Below the pieces are notes generated by a model that saw nothing but the letters and a program-made list of their open reading frames with translations, did no database searches and was not told the origin of the DNA. The position numbers were made by a program, and so were the translations under genes. Positions 40,309 to 54,700 of a DNA stretch of 64,000 nt are shown here, one piece after another. Within the stretch, counting starts at the first letter, position 1. Every line of letters begins with the position of its first letter. This stretch comes from Gonocerus acuteangulatus (Eukaryota > Arthropoda > Insecta > Hemiptera > Coreidae): the NCBI GenBank assembly GCA_946811695.1, contig OX328123.1, forward strand, positions 43,055,335 to 43,119,334. The letters are read 5' to 3'.

Positions 40309-43300
40309 CAGTCCCGTACCAGGCCATGAGGGGTCTGCCCCAGCAGACATCTGTGCTGTAGAGGGTCTGATTCATGACCATACTGCACACTAGGGAGCCA
40401 GTGTGGTCAGTACTATGCTCCGGCCGCCCGATTTTCCCCTCGCTTCTTCGACTGCTAGAGTCATTAGCACCTAGGTACTCATTAATAAATTATTTAAAGG
40501 CTGGGTTAGCCTAGGGACGGGCCGAATTCAACCAAAGAACAAATGCACTAGACGAAAAAATCTTAAGTGCTAGCTCGGGATTTGAACTCAGGTCCACCAG
40601 CATATGAGCCCACTGAGCCCCCATATAATACATATGTACTCATACAAAATATACTATATTTCATATGAGAAAAGAATACCTTAAAATACTTTCCATTTTT
40701 GTTCTTATTAGTTGTAGCATCTTGTTTTGCCTCCTCCCTGCTGATATTTGTAACGGAATTTCAAACCATTTGTTAATTAATTAACACCCTCCGAATCAGC
40801 TTACATATCAAGGCAATACAGGGTTTAGATATTATATTTACATATATAAGGACATATACGCTTACGGATTCACAGATTTTAATGGAAGTCGTTTTAGTGT
40901 GTACGGTATCAAAGAGATTCTTTTTCGATTTAAGTAAGGCCCTAGGCCTAATTTAAATTATCTTATTTTATTGGTTGTTTACCGCAGCTTGATGACTTTA
41001 CCATGAAATATGGCTTCACCGATTGCACTATGATCATATATACCAGTATGTTTTGAAATGAGTAGGTGCGTATTACAGAAACGTAGCCAAAACGAAATCA
41101 TAAGATCTAGTTTATAATTTCCCTGTTTTGAATACTACCACAAATGTGGCAGTTAATGACCACGTGGTATATAAGCAAACTCCCCATGGAGCCGGTTCGT
41201 ATTTGCATTGAATATAAACTAGATAAAGGACTCGTGCCAATCGCCTGGTGTGTTCTCTCTACCGGCACCACTTAACATATCAGCCGCTCTGTAAATTACC
41301 TTCCTTTGAACTCTTTAGGCTTCTTCTTCCTATATTTATTTGTGTTTACACACACACACACACTCTTTCTGTGTCAGTCAGAGTAAAATATAGGCTTCTT
41401 GATAACTTTTGATACAAACTACACAGTATTTTCTGGGAGTACAGTCCAATAACAACATCATTTACACTCTGTAAGTACTTATTTTACAAGTCAAATATTG
41501 TTCTAGGGAGATTTTCAAGTTCAATTCTTAACGAATATTCCGTTTTTGTAAATAAAAGTTTATTCTTTGCATTAAATGTAGAGTTCCAATGAGAAATGTC
41601 CACGTTTCAGACTCCATAACTCACGAAAATACCGGTGTTTCAAATCTGTGTATATACCTACATAGTAATTAATATTTATATTACATTTAACATTCTACTT
41701 ATCCTGTCCTTCTTTGTTTTATAGCCCTGATGAAGGCTTGAAAATCAGGTCCAAACGTTTGCAAAAGTAATAAATCATTTTTATTTTAAACTGTTGTTTT
41801 ATTCAACTATTGAGACCTAACCTCGAATACCTCCATCGTGTAACCTCTACCATGGGCGTATATAAGGGAGGGGGGCTGAGGGGGCTGCAGCCCTCCCCCC
41901 CTCCAAAATTTTGATTTGATGGTAAAGACTTGTAAAACCCTTAAAAATAAATTAAATAAGATCACTTAGTTCATAAAATATATTTTATTTAACGTGTAAT
42001 AGCGTTTTAGTTGCCTAAAACTATTCCAAGCTCTAAATTTCTAGTATTCCGTACCCCGGAAATGGTCTCAGCCCCCCCCCGAAATTTTCTCAGCCCCTCC
42101 CGAAATTATTTTCTATATACGCCCATAACCTCTTCTGACGTCTTCGTTGTCTGTTGGTCTTGGTCTGGTTCGTTTTTCCCTGGCAATAGTTCTTGTATAT
42201 TAACCCGTGTTTATCTTCCCGCTATTCCTGCGTATCCATCCTCAAACCAAACCCCGCCTCTATCTACATCGTCCAGTCCTCGTGAGTATTCTACCCCACT
42301 ACTGGTCCCTCACTCGCCCGCATTCAGTACAACGTATTTCTCCATGTGGGCACGATGTCCGTCAGGCATCGCTGCCTTCTCGCGCGCGTGTCCTGTCCTC
42401 TCTCGCTTCATCGTAATATTTGTGTGTTCGCTTATCCCCTTAGGATCTTTCTGATCAGGTGTTGTCTCAAAAGCAGTTTTCTCGGATTTTGAAAACGTGT
42501 TTATTCTTTCAAACACTTTGGCACTTGGTTCCACGACATCGCTACTCAATTGTGTTTGAAGGAATATCTGTATACATTTATCAAAAGGAAACGATGATCT
42601 TAAAAAACGTTAACTGGGTTTCGAGAACCTTAATATTTTTAAATAATAGAATAAAAAAATATTTCATGACATGGCTTGCCCTAAAATGAGAGGGTGCAGA
42701 GTTTATTTTTGTGAAGAGGAAGTGTCATGTCTTCCTCCTCTTTTTCATGCGAGGCACCAATTGAAGAGGTGGGGCTCTGTTGGATCTTGGGTAAGTCATC
42801 GATTCTTTTTAGCACATTCCAGAGGAAGTTTTGATGCAAGAAACTGCATTGGAATCTATTTTAAAAGTGTATAAAATATTTTCCGAGCACTCGTAGTTTT
42901 AGAAATAAATGAAATCTATTAGCCTTCAAATAACAAGGAAAAGCTCGCCTAATATTATTTACTAGAAAACCCAGCAAATCTCAAGTTCTTTTTCCTCCTC
43001 TAAGCAATTGTTTAAGCGCCTCTATTTGTTTTTGTTTCTAAATATCTGAAACAGTGGGGTTCGTCTACCTGAGGAAGAAATATTTTTAGGAATACAAATC
43101 ATTTGCAACAATAAAACTTGCTCTTATAAATATGACAAGCAAAAGGTAACAAGAGTGCCTAAATGAAATACCTATTTTTTATTTACTGTACCTGTAAACG
43201 GTTCAATGTCATATTTTGAATCACAGAGATACACTCTTCAGCATCAGCCTTTATTAGTATTTTAAAAGGAGACCATTTCTGTATAATTTAATTGCTTGAA

Positions 43301-44136
43301 ATTATAAGTATTTTATTGCTATTGAGCAATTCTGATAGGATATCTGCTATATAGTCGTTCTTTGGAAGCAAAATCCCTTCTCATAAAATCTCACAATTCA
43401 TTAAAATAGAGTAATTAAAAACACAAGTAAATTTCTGAAACCTAAGTCCATATAATACTTTAAATAAAAACTAACATTAACTATCAGATTTATATTTCCA
43501 AATATATTCTTTGGGTTTTTATTAATGTGTATTTCAAGATTTAACCCCTAAATGAATGCTTCATCTAAAAACATTCAGTTTTTAATATGAATTTGTTAAT
43601 TCATTTTGTCTAATTATTTTAGAAATCAAATATATTATTCAGAATATTGTACAGTATTCAGCTAATAATTCCATCATATTCTCATATTTTTTAAAAATTA
43701 AGTATTTCTTCTTTTATTTATTTTTTCTGTTTCTTACATAATCATTAAGTAAAAATGAATGATTTGAAATGTTCATTGAGTTTAATTACAAATATTAATG
43801 GACTGTTTGATGTTCATGTTTAATCTATTCTATAATTATCTGGTTTGCTGCAAGCTTGGAAACCTCAGTTTCTAAATTCTCCCGGCCCCCTTAGGTTTTC
43901 AATTGTAATCTAACTTTATTGTTCCCCATTCTCCCTAATGGCTTCTTCGCTCCATGGGATTTGTCTGACTGTATTTGTGCGTATTGATTAATATAAACAG
44001 ATAGTGATTAGATAGAAATATTCTTAAGCAAGCGTCTTCTGATTTGTAAGAATGAACCAAAACTAACTTTTTTGTTGCCTATTTTATGTATTATCTGTTT
44101 TCATCTTCTTGATAAAAATGTTCTCATGAATTATTG

Positions 44137-44198
<62 letters not shown>

Positions 44199-44618
44199 AT
44201 AATAAACTATGTTTTAATAATTATAGCCTGAATGCTTTAATAAACATAGACAACAGTTTTTTCCTGTTTATTTGACTGTTTAATATATTCTATTTTTTTC
44301 TTCCATTCACGGGACTGGTCTCTTAAGTAGTATACCATTTTTCTTTTGATACTGAATTTTTTTTTATTAATAATAATAATTACTATATAAATATAGATAT
44401 ATTTATTTCCCAAATAAGGGTATGTAAAGTTTAGTATTTATGTATTCTGAAACTATGTATGAGAATATTTTCAAGAGATATCAAATTTTCCTGATTATTT
44501 AAAAGCTGTGATACCATGCAAAACAAATAATCAAATGGTTCTATTAAAAGGAAATGCTCACAATAAAAATCTGTACAATATAAAATGATATAACTTCCCT
44601 AATTTAAATATTAAAAAT

Positions 44619-44676
<58 letters not shown>

Positions 44677-46073
44677 AAAAAAAAGTTGTGATAATGTATA
44701 GAAAAACCATATAAACATAATCTTTTATATAAGAATTCCCCTCAGCCACAAATAATACTATTACATTTTTATTTGATTTCTTGGAACCGTTCGACTATTT
44801 TAATTTTAAAATAAAATAAGAATTCATGTGTAATATTAGTAAAACCTCATTCCTATTGTTAGAAAAGTGGAATAACCTCTTGTGAACCAATGCTAATACC
44901 TCAATTTTTCATGTAAATGACTAATAATTATGAAAACTATAGTTAACTATCTAATTACAATCATGGCTGTATCCTCCTAGTATAACATAATTATAAAATT
45001 CTCATGAAAAATATATTGTTTGTTAAGTTAGTCATTGTGCTTATTTAATTATTATTTTACTTATTAATGAGGAAGTCTAATGACCTTGAGAGTTAAGGCA
45101 TGAACACTCTGTGCTTAGGGGTTTGACTTCCACTTGGGTTGGTGGCTATTCTTTCAAAAATAAATAGAATTTTAAACTGACGGTTACTAATTATGAACAA
45201 TTATAGTTTTCAAGTCTATAAAAAGTTGTTAAAAGAAATCATATCCTTTTTGTCTTATTTTTATCTTCTCTTCAATTTGTTTATTTTCAGACTCCAGTAG
45301 ATCATGAAAGAATAGAACTGAGCTCAAATTCGGCTTCTTCGGCAGATGATTATACAAAGCGGAGACATGTCATTCGATTATCGACTCCGAACATATCTGA
45401 AATACTTCTTCAGACAGAGTCACAGCATGATATGGCCAGGTGGTTGACAGCTCTAGGTGGAATACCTCAGGTATGTTTACTATAAATGCCTGCTTGTGCT
45501 CGGACAAAATCCAGTTACTTTGTGTAAAATAAAAAGTCAAGTTTGTTAACCAACGGAATCCTCCCACTGAAAAAAGAAGAATCATAGAACTTAAGGCTTA
45601 CGTTAACAACCTTCCAGGCTCATTCTCTATTGAACATGGGGAATCTGTTGATACAAATTTCAATTTGATATGATGAGAGGGAAAATATAGATTTTTGTTA
45701 CTAAAAAATGTCACACCAAGTAGAAACTTTTTTAACCCTTTCGTTGCTCTGAACGAGTTGACTCCTGTTCGACTTGCAGTACCCCAGACGCTCCACACGA
45801 GTTAACTAGTGGCCCGTACTAGCCTCGTATGTGGCTTCTCCTAATGAAATAATATATTGCATTTTTAGAATCTGTAATGACTAATAATTTTTCTCTTAAG
45901 GTTAATGTAACAAAGGCTTTGTATCTGAATTATCTTTTAATTGCTAGTTGTGTTATTTAGATGTCTATTTACGAATAGAGCTTTACCCGGTTCTTCAAAT
46001 ATATAATTTTCGATTTCATCAAATCTTATTCGTATATTAATTGAGTTTATACATCGAGCAAGTTTAGTAATAC

Positions 46074-46131
<58 letters not shown>

Positions 46132-48119
46132 CAAAGTCCTACAATCATCATTGTTATGGGTAATTCTTGGAGGTTGAAGCTGGTGCGCCTCACCGCCTAT
46201 TTGCAGGGTCGTACTCAGATTTCTCTCGCCAGTCATATTGTAGCTGTTTATATTTTTCGGTCACAATTTGGATCTTGTTTAGTGCGGACGGTATAAATAG
46301 CTTCCTTAGATATGAGTGACTATGAGCGATTCTCGTTTCGGTCTCAGGAAGAGATAAGGCATATGCTCCAGGAGAACACAGACGAAGATTTTGGGGATAT
46401 TTCTTCAGATTCATTTACATGATAGCAAATTTATTTTAGTTTAGTATAAAATTACAAATATAAAGGACATTTCACATTATGTGTTAATAATTACAAATAT
46501 ATAACAAGAGGATGCTGAGAGAGACGAAAGAGTTGAACGTAGTGAGGTCGAGTTGAGGAGAGATTGGCGAGCGTACGGGAGGAGTTAGACGGATAAGCAT
46601 CGAGCTTACTGGGCGCTGCGAGTCGTTTCATTCTTCAGCAATGAAAGGGTTAACACGTCTCAAAATTAATATTCATTTGGAGCAGTGGAAATTTTATAAA
46701 AAAATTATTTTCCTATATATCTGGAAACTGCTGATGTTAATAATTGATTCCATGCGATTTTGATCAGAATATTAATGGATACTTCATAAAAAATTGTGTG
46801 AAGAAGATTTGCTTTTCTATATTTTTATGTTTTACATTAAAATTTGATGATTCATTATTATAAAACAAGTTGAAATAGCCTATATTTTAATATTCAATTT
46901 AAATTTGTTTAAATCTTATGGTATTTTGATTTATACAATTTATGGTGTTGTTAATGAAAACTAATTTCATTAATTATTTCAGGAATCTCCATCACCTGGA
47001 ACTGGGCAGAATGTTTCGCCTGTTTCCGCACACAAAGGGATAATGAAGTTGACGAACACCTTTCGAAATAGGTCTCCAACAGGACAATCGCCTATCAACA
47101 AGACTAGGAAATCAAGTCAATCAGGTAATGGATTTTCTTTCTTATTGAGTATTTTTTTTTTTTTTTTGCAATTAAAAGCACAATCCACTTTTAAACAAAA
47201 TGTTATCTATATTAATCTCGTGCGGTTTAATTTTTTGGTGAATATACACTCTTTGCTTGGGGTTGTGGATTTAAATCTTTTCTTGGCTTTTCTTCCGGAA
47301 AAAGGCAAGTGATCGCTTCTATCCTGGCTAGAAAATAGTGGGAACCTGTAGATAACCCCTCCCAAAATATCTGTGTTATTAATAATGGAATGTCGAACAA
47401 TGAAAATAAAGAAGAAATGTATATTAATAATTTTTTCAGAATGTATGCTGATTAAGGTGTATTGATTTATTGTTTAAATACAACTAAATTTTGACTTGTG
47501 TATGACAGAAGGAATAAGCATGCTTGGAAAAATATCTAAGATTTTTGTTTCTCTACATTTCATTAAAATCATTGTAGAAAACTGGACTAGAGAAACTTTA
47601 AATATAATTTTTTTAGACGTGAAAATTGACAGGTGGATTGAAATGGAGCCTCTAATGATACAATATCTGTCAGCTCAGATTCCATCAAAAGAATCATTTT
47701 ATCATGCATGCATCCAATAATATATTAAATTGAAAATGAATTAAACTTGATGACAATTTTTACTCAAGGGGTAATACTACCTTGTATGATCAAAATCAAA
47801 GTCATTTTCTACAATTTATAAATAAAAAATAAACCAATATTTTTTCAATTCTTTATATCATTCTTTATATAGGTGGAAATATAGTTTTAGCCAACGAGGC
47901 GGAACACATCAAATAAATAAATAAATTATATAGGTTGTAAACGGATCCAAAAAAATAGGTTTTAATTCTTTGAAAACAAAGTGGCGGCACTGTGTCTGAC
48001 GAACGGAAACGCTCTTTTTTCACGGGTGATAGTCTGCAGGCTTTTTTTTTTTTTTTAATCTAGAACAAAAATATAAAATTATTTTGAAAGAAGAAGGTAA
48101 AATCTACTCAAGTACGTAC

Positions 48120-48161
<42 letters not shown>

Positions 48162-51100
48162 AATAATGGTGATCAATTCTTCATTTTCTATTAAAAAAAT
48201 CAGTGAAAAATCTGTCATAAAATTGTTAAAGTTCAAGGAATCGAAAAAATCCTACATACTTTACTATAAAATATCATTAGGAAATTGCAGTTCGAATTTG
48301 AAGTTGATTGGGTGAAAATTGGAAGCGCTAGCTTATCATCCGATTTGTAAAACGTAGTCTTGAGAAGATCAACTTTAAAGTTTAATGTACTGAAATGTTA
48401 TTTATTTATTTCATATCTTCTTGTAACAAAGGTTAAAAAAAAATGGTTTTCAATTTTGAAATTTATTGGAAAAAATTGAATTTTTGGCACATTTAAAAAC
48501 TGTTTCACCACATCAGAACTCTTGAATATAATTTGTGATTAGTTAAAAAAAGCATTTAAGCCCATAAAAAGAAAATGGCAAAAAAAGTTAGTATTACCCT
48601 TTAACTACTATTATTAAACTTCATCTCAATCATACAAATTTACCAAATTTTTACATTTTATTTTTTTATTTTTCTTAATCTTTTAGGGGAAAAAATTGTA
48701 AGAAAATAAAGAGATCACTGATTTCCTAATTAGGATTGAAACTCATTATAAAAATCATTCCAATCTCTGTGCCATATATTTTGGTCTTGTGCAAGAAGCT
48801 CTTGGATTATTCATGATGTGTGATGGAAGTGGTCCTTATTTAGAAAGGCTGATGCTTTAAACTTTCCTGTCGAGATTGCCTCATTAGTATACCATTCACC
48901 TCTCCATTTTATAACTCATACATACTAAACTCAAAATTTATCATCATAATTAATTAAAATCAAAAAGTCTAAAAAGACCGTTTTCCCAAGTTGTGTGTAT
49001 CTATGTATTTCCTTTATATTTCTTTATATATGAGAACTATGGGAATCAAGGTAGCAGTTGTGTAATAATTATAATTTTTACACAACTTAATAAATTAACA
49101 TTCATATAAAATATATTTAACTGCCTATTGTAGAAATCATGTATCTTTTTACTTTCTTATTTCTTCCTGGCTTTATTTTTCGTAGATTAAGAAAAAATAA
49201 ATAAAAAACTTGTTAGATTTAAACAGTTGAAATGAAGAGTAATAATTGTATGAAGAAAATATTAATTAATTATAGCTTTTTCTAAAGTGAAGATTGTTCT
49301 CTGCCTTTGCAGATAATAATACATGATTTTTGGGGGGGGGGGGGGGAATAAAGCCAAATCTGGCTTAAAATAAAAAGTTTTTTTTAACTGTTCTATAAGA
49401 GCTATTTCTTCTAGCTTATTACTCATAATTCATCTTTTATGTAGGTGGAGTGAGGAAGCTGGTTACATGTATTGAATTGTATTTTTTTTTTTTTTTAATT
49501 ATGGCAGATGGCCATAAGTGTTACCTACTCCTAACTACTTGTTCCTAGAGGTTTGGGTTACTAAAGATGGCAGCTTTTTTGATAGAGGAAAGACACCTTC
49601 TGTATCCTGGCTGAAAAAGAATATTAACCTGTTATTTTATTTATTTATTAAATAAATAAATTAAGAAACCTGTCCATAAATCTTTGTTAGGAATAAATAG
49701 ATGTTGACATTGATATAAAATAAATAATTTAAAAGACATTTATCTTGTATCCTTTTATATGAATTCCTGAAAGCTGAATGGTCGGATGAATTCAATTATA
49801 AATCCAAATTATTTCAAAAAGTTGAAAGAGACAGTTTTCTCTTTTAAAAGGACTTGGAATAACTGGAAAGATAAGTAACATTATACAAAGAAAAAAACTT
49901 TTCTAATTACATTTTTGTTCTTGATGAATATATACTGTACTCTTTTTTACACATAGATAAAATTTGACATAGGACAAAATTTTAAAACATTATTTAATCA
50001 AATATTCCACACTATTTGTTAAATTTGCTGATAATTTTCGTATTTTTCAGAGCTCATTGTCGTACCACCTAAGACCAAAACTGGTTGGAGTAAAATGGTT
50101 GCGAAGCAGTTCAGGAGGATCCAGGCCGGATCGCCAGTGTCACCTACTGCCCCTCCGTCTTACCCTGAGGGGGCAACTATTGGTGTACCACTCGAGCTCT
50201 GTCCTTCTGTTAGTCTAGTCAAGTTTTATTTTCTATTATAATAAACCAAGCCTTATTTCTAAAATATACTTACTGTCTGTAGGAAGTGATTAAAATTGAC
50301 AAGTTTGATAAATGTTTTACTAACTTGAATACTTTTAATAAGTTTTGATTCAAATGAGCCATCTTCAGTCATGTTGATTGTTTAAGAACAGACAGGTTGT
50401 CTACTGCAAGAAAAATTCCCGAAAATCTTGAAAAAGTCACGAAATTTCAGTTTCACCGGCGACTAATATAAGGCAACACAATTCTAGCTGCCTCCCCTTG
50501 CCCCTTTCTCTGTTAGACTCCTTCGTTGAAGTGTTTACGCATAATTATCCATTATTTACATATAAACAAACTTGAATATTGAAATACTGTATACTTTAAT
50601 TTACTAAATTTATTTATATTGAGAATAAATTTTAAATTAGTAATATTTTAAGAAATTTGTAATATCATTGTTTTTTAACTTTTAAAATTAATGTGACTAT
50701 CCTCTTTAACACATGATGTACATTTTATACAGTTTTATTAATTGTTTTATATGTATTTAAAATTGAAAGTTTATAGATATCATGCCAATCCGTAAGGTTA
50801 CAAATAATTTTGAGCTAATAGTTAAGGCTTATTCTTTTTAAGTGAAATTATTTCATTTTTAATGGGCCTGAAATTTGCATTTAAAGTCATGAACGTTGTA
50901 GACATCCTGACAGTGTTACTCATGAAATTTAGATTTTATTACATTTACCAATACAAGTGTGTTAACACTACACTCAGTCAAAATTCCAAGGGTGAAAATC
51001 ATTATAAATAAATGATCTGTCTGTTCATTGGATGGACTGAACCTCTTACATGATATTTTAGCATAAATATGCTTTAGGATGCAAATTTATTTGGGCGAGA

Positions 51101-51750
51101 AACTGCAAGGTTTTTACTCCCTAGAATTTATTTATGTCTGTTTTACATTTGTTGACAACAAGGATAGCACATTTTATTTATTTATTCTTTTTTATATTTT
51201 CTCTTGATATTATTTGTTATTTATTTAAATATTCTTTAGCGATGACTAAACTGAAAAAAAAACGTTGCAAAAAAGTGTCCGCTGGCGCCCCCACATGCGT
51301 GGTAGCCATGTTCGAAAAAGAAGAGATATACAGTACATTACATAGTTGTTTTTTTTTATATACATAAAAAATACCAAATTGAGCCTTAAAAATATTGTCT
51401 AATAAAATGTTGACCACTGCAGACTCAGCCAGGGCTAATGACCCCTGAACCCCCCCCCTGCCGGGGCTATGGGCCTTTGAATTTTTTCCTGTATTCATAA
51501 GTTTCCTTAAATGTTTAGAAGGCTTTAAATGATAAGATGTGGTTAGTAGACTTTGGTTACTCGGGAGGAGATAAAATGTGGCTATAGGTGTACCATGAAG
51601 AAAAGAACTAGGTAGTGCGCACACGCTGCCTCCAGCCCATGTGGGGAAGGCCTACCTCATCTCTGGCCACGCCCCTCCTGATTCTTTTGTTTCTGGTTGA
51701 ACTATACTTGGCTAAGTCTACTGTCCTTGATTTTAATTTATTTGGCCTAT

Positions 51751-51797
<47 letters not shown>

Positions 51798-54700
51798 GGC
51801 GCATCTACTTCCAGGTCATTAGCGCCGACATCCAGGGTGCAGCGAGGAATTTTCCCAACGAGCCATGAGATGAGAAAATTCCTGCCGCAGGTGGGGATCG
51901 AACCCACCATCTCCCGCTTATGAATCCAATGCGCTAACCATTAGACCACGGGAGACCCCATTTGGCCTATAGTATGTTGAATACTATTGGAGTTTTGCTG
52001 TGTTTTCAGAATTTTCAAATGTTTTGTACTTGCTCAAATTTCCTTTATACACTCATCAACAACCGGTACATCAGCGGGTGCTTAATAAAATAAAATTAAC
52101 TCCATGGAAAAAAAAGAAAAGAAAAATACAAAAAGTGATTTATATTTTAGCAATGGTAATAATGATATTGACTCTTATTGGTCTCTTTAGCAAACAAGGA
52201 CATACGCTATGAGAAAGGAACAGAGCGAGCATGCCAGCGCAATATTGGTTAGATAAAATACAAATTGTTCTCTATTAGGAATCTAGAACTAAATAATAGT
52301 AAAATTAAATAATAAATTTAGATTCTAGATTTAAGTGTATTAGATGGATTCGAGCTTCAGTAGAGTCCACTGACAATGTGAACTCAAGTCATAATATATA
52401 TGGATATATATATGTATATACTCTATCAAAATGATCTCAAATACTATATCCTATAGTTAATAGTACAATTAATAAGAATCTCATCCAGCAGAAACTTTAA
52501 TTTCATTAAAAAAAATTAGCACCAATTCTAAAAAAAAATATCAAAATATGAATAACAGTTGTACTTTATGGCAGAAACTATCATCACTGCCTCTGTAGGG
52601 GGCATATTCTCCGCTGTTTTAGTAACTACAACTTTTAGGATGTTGATATTTTTATCACATTTGACCTTTTCATTGATATAAAAAGGATTAATTAAAATCC
52701 AAAGAAAATATCCTATGGATATTTTGTTGCCAGGAATTTATTGGAATAAATAAACTTTAAATCTACTCATAAATTTTAAAAGATATGTTTGATGTTACAG
52801 TAAAACTGTATATATTTATAATATTTCATTATTACTTTTAGTCAAAGAACAATGAATATGTACCTCTACTGGTGGAGCTTTGCACGGGTATTGTAGAAGA
52901 AAGGGGACTGGAGATTATTGGCATTTACAGGTATATTGTTTGACTTTTAATTTAGCTACAGGAACTTGTAATTTTTCAATTGTCCCAAATTTCAAGTAAT
53001 TTTCTGGACTAGATACATATTAATAATTGTTATTATTACCTTATTATCAATGCCTTTAATACATCTTTTGCTTATACCAAAATCATGCAAGATTATTTTT
53101 GTCATTAGCCTAATAATTTTACATTACATCATCATTAACTCTGATTGTGAACCAGCCATTTTACATAATCTTTTCATGTGCTGGAGCATCTAGAACACAC
53201 ATCATATTTTATTTTTATAAGTTTAAAACACTTGTAACCCCTTGATTTACTCATTGCGGACTCATGAAAAGCAACATTCAACATTTCAAGTACCCTTTTA
53301 TATATTATTTAATTTCTATATGAGAATTTAATGAAAATTCTCTGATCCATTTTTAAAACCATTAATTGCCACTTCTGAGTCCAATATGGCTACCAGTATA
53401 AAGATATGTTTACCAATACAACAACAAAAAATCACATCTATTGGACTTACAAAATGTCCAATACTTTTTGAAATATTTCATATCTAATGGCTGTATTTTT
53501 ATAACCAGCTCATACTATTTGTGTAATAATATTCTTATACCTTGATTTATGAAATGAAGAATGACCTAATCTGAAAACTCCTACTGATGATCTACTTCAT
53601 CTATTCATTGATAAATGGTGCTTTATTTTAACGTTTTTTTCTCACAGAGTCTACATTACATTTCTTATATTTGTTTTAGGGTACCTGGTAACACTGGGGC
53701 TGTAACTTCCTTAACGGAAGCTGTTAACAAAGGCCTCGAATCAGCCCTTCTCGACCAAGAACAGCGATGGACTGATGTGAATGTAATTTCTTCCCTTCTG
53801 AAGTTGTTTTTCAGGAAGCTCCCAGACTGCCTTCTTACCAACGAACTCTATCCGATGTTCATTGCAGCCGACAAAATAGTTGATCCACAAAGAAGGATGC
53901 TTTCGATCAGGAAGTTGGTGAGCAATGAGTTTTTTTATTTATTTACTAGCTGAATACACGTGCTTCGTCGCGGCAGATAAGTTATTCATCAGTTGATAAG
54001 TAATCAAAGTATAATGTTTCTTGACATTGGGGTGCTCTGGACCAGTGTCAAGAAACAGATAACGTAGAGATAACCCGTTATCTGTAGGTTAGCACTAACA
54101 GCAGTCATGGGTGTATATAAGGGGGGGGGCTGAGGGGAGGGGCTGCAGCCCCCTCCAAAATTTTGATTTGATTGGTAAAAATGTGTCATAAACCCCTTAA
54201 AAATGAATTAAATAAGATCACTTAGTTTGTAAAAAATATTTTATTTTGGGTATAATAGTGTTTTAGTTGTCTAAAACAATTCCAACTTCTAGATTGTTAG
54301 TATTCCATACCCAGGAAATGGTCCCCCCCCAAAAAATATTTCCTATTTCCTATGACAGCAGTTTAACCATTACAGGTTAAAAGTCGTTGTCAATAATAAA
54401 TGGACCTTAAAATTTAAAAAATTATGTTTCCAAGATGTCATTTGGAATCACCCATTATATTTGCGAGCATTACCAAGAAGTGTTCTGACTGGGAATGCTG
54501 AGGTGGTGAGGCTGTGCTAGGGTTCCGGATATTATTACCTCTGATGGACCATCATCAGGTATTACGAAAACTCTATGAGGGACAAAATCATAGTTTATTT
54601 CTAGTAATTCAAGGTCTGTCATTATAACCACAAATAAAAATAATAATGAGAAATATATACAGTACGGTAACTGCTGACCTGTTATCGTCCTAGCTCGGCT

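Noticed and set aside
42011..42454. 147-aa Ser/Pro-rich frame
   Set aside because: Its first third is the end of MITE copy 6. The rest has no identifiable domain and no splice context in the RhoGAP gene.
51217..51624. 135-aa minus-strand frame
   Set aside because: It runs antisense through the family G repeat and low-complexity sequence, has no recognisable motif, and no second copy is open.
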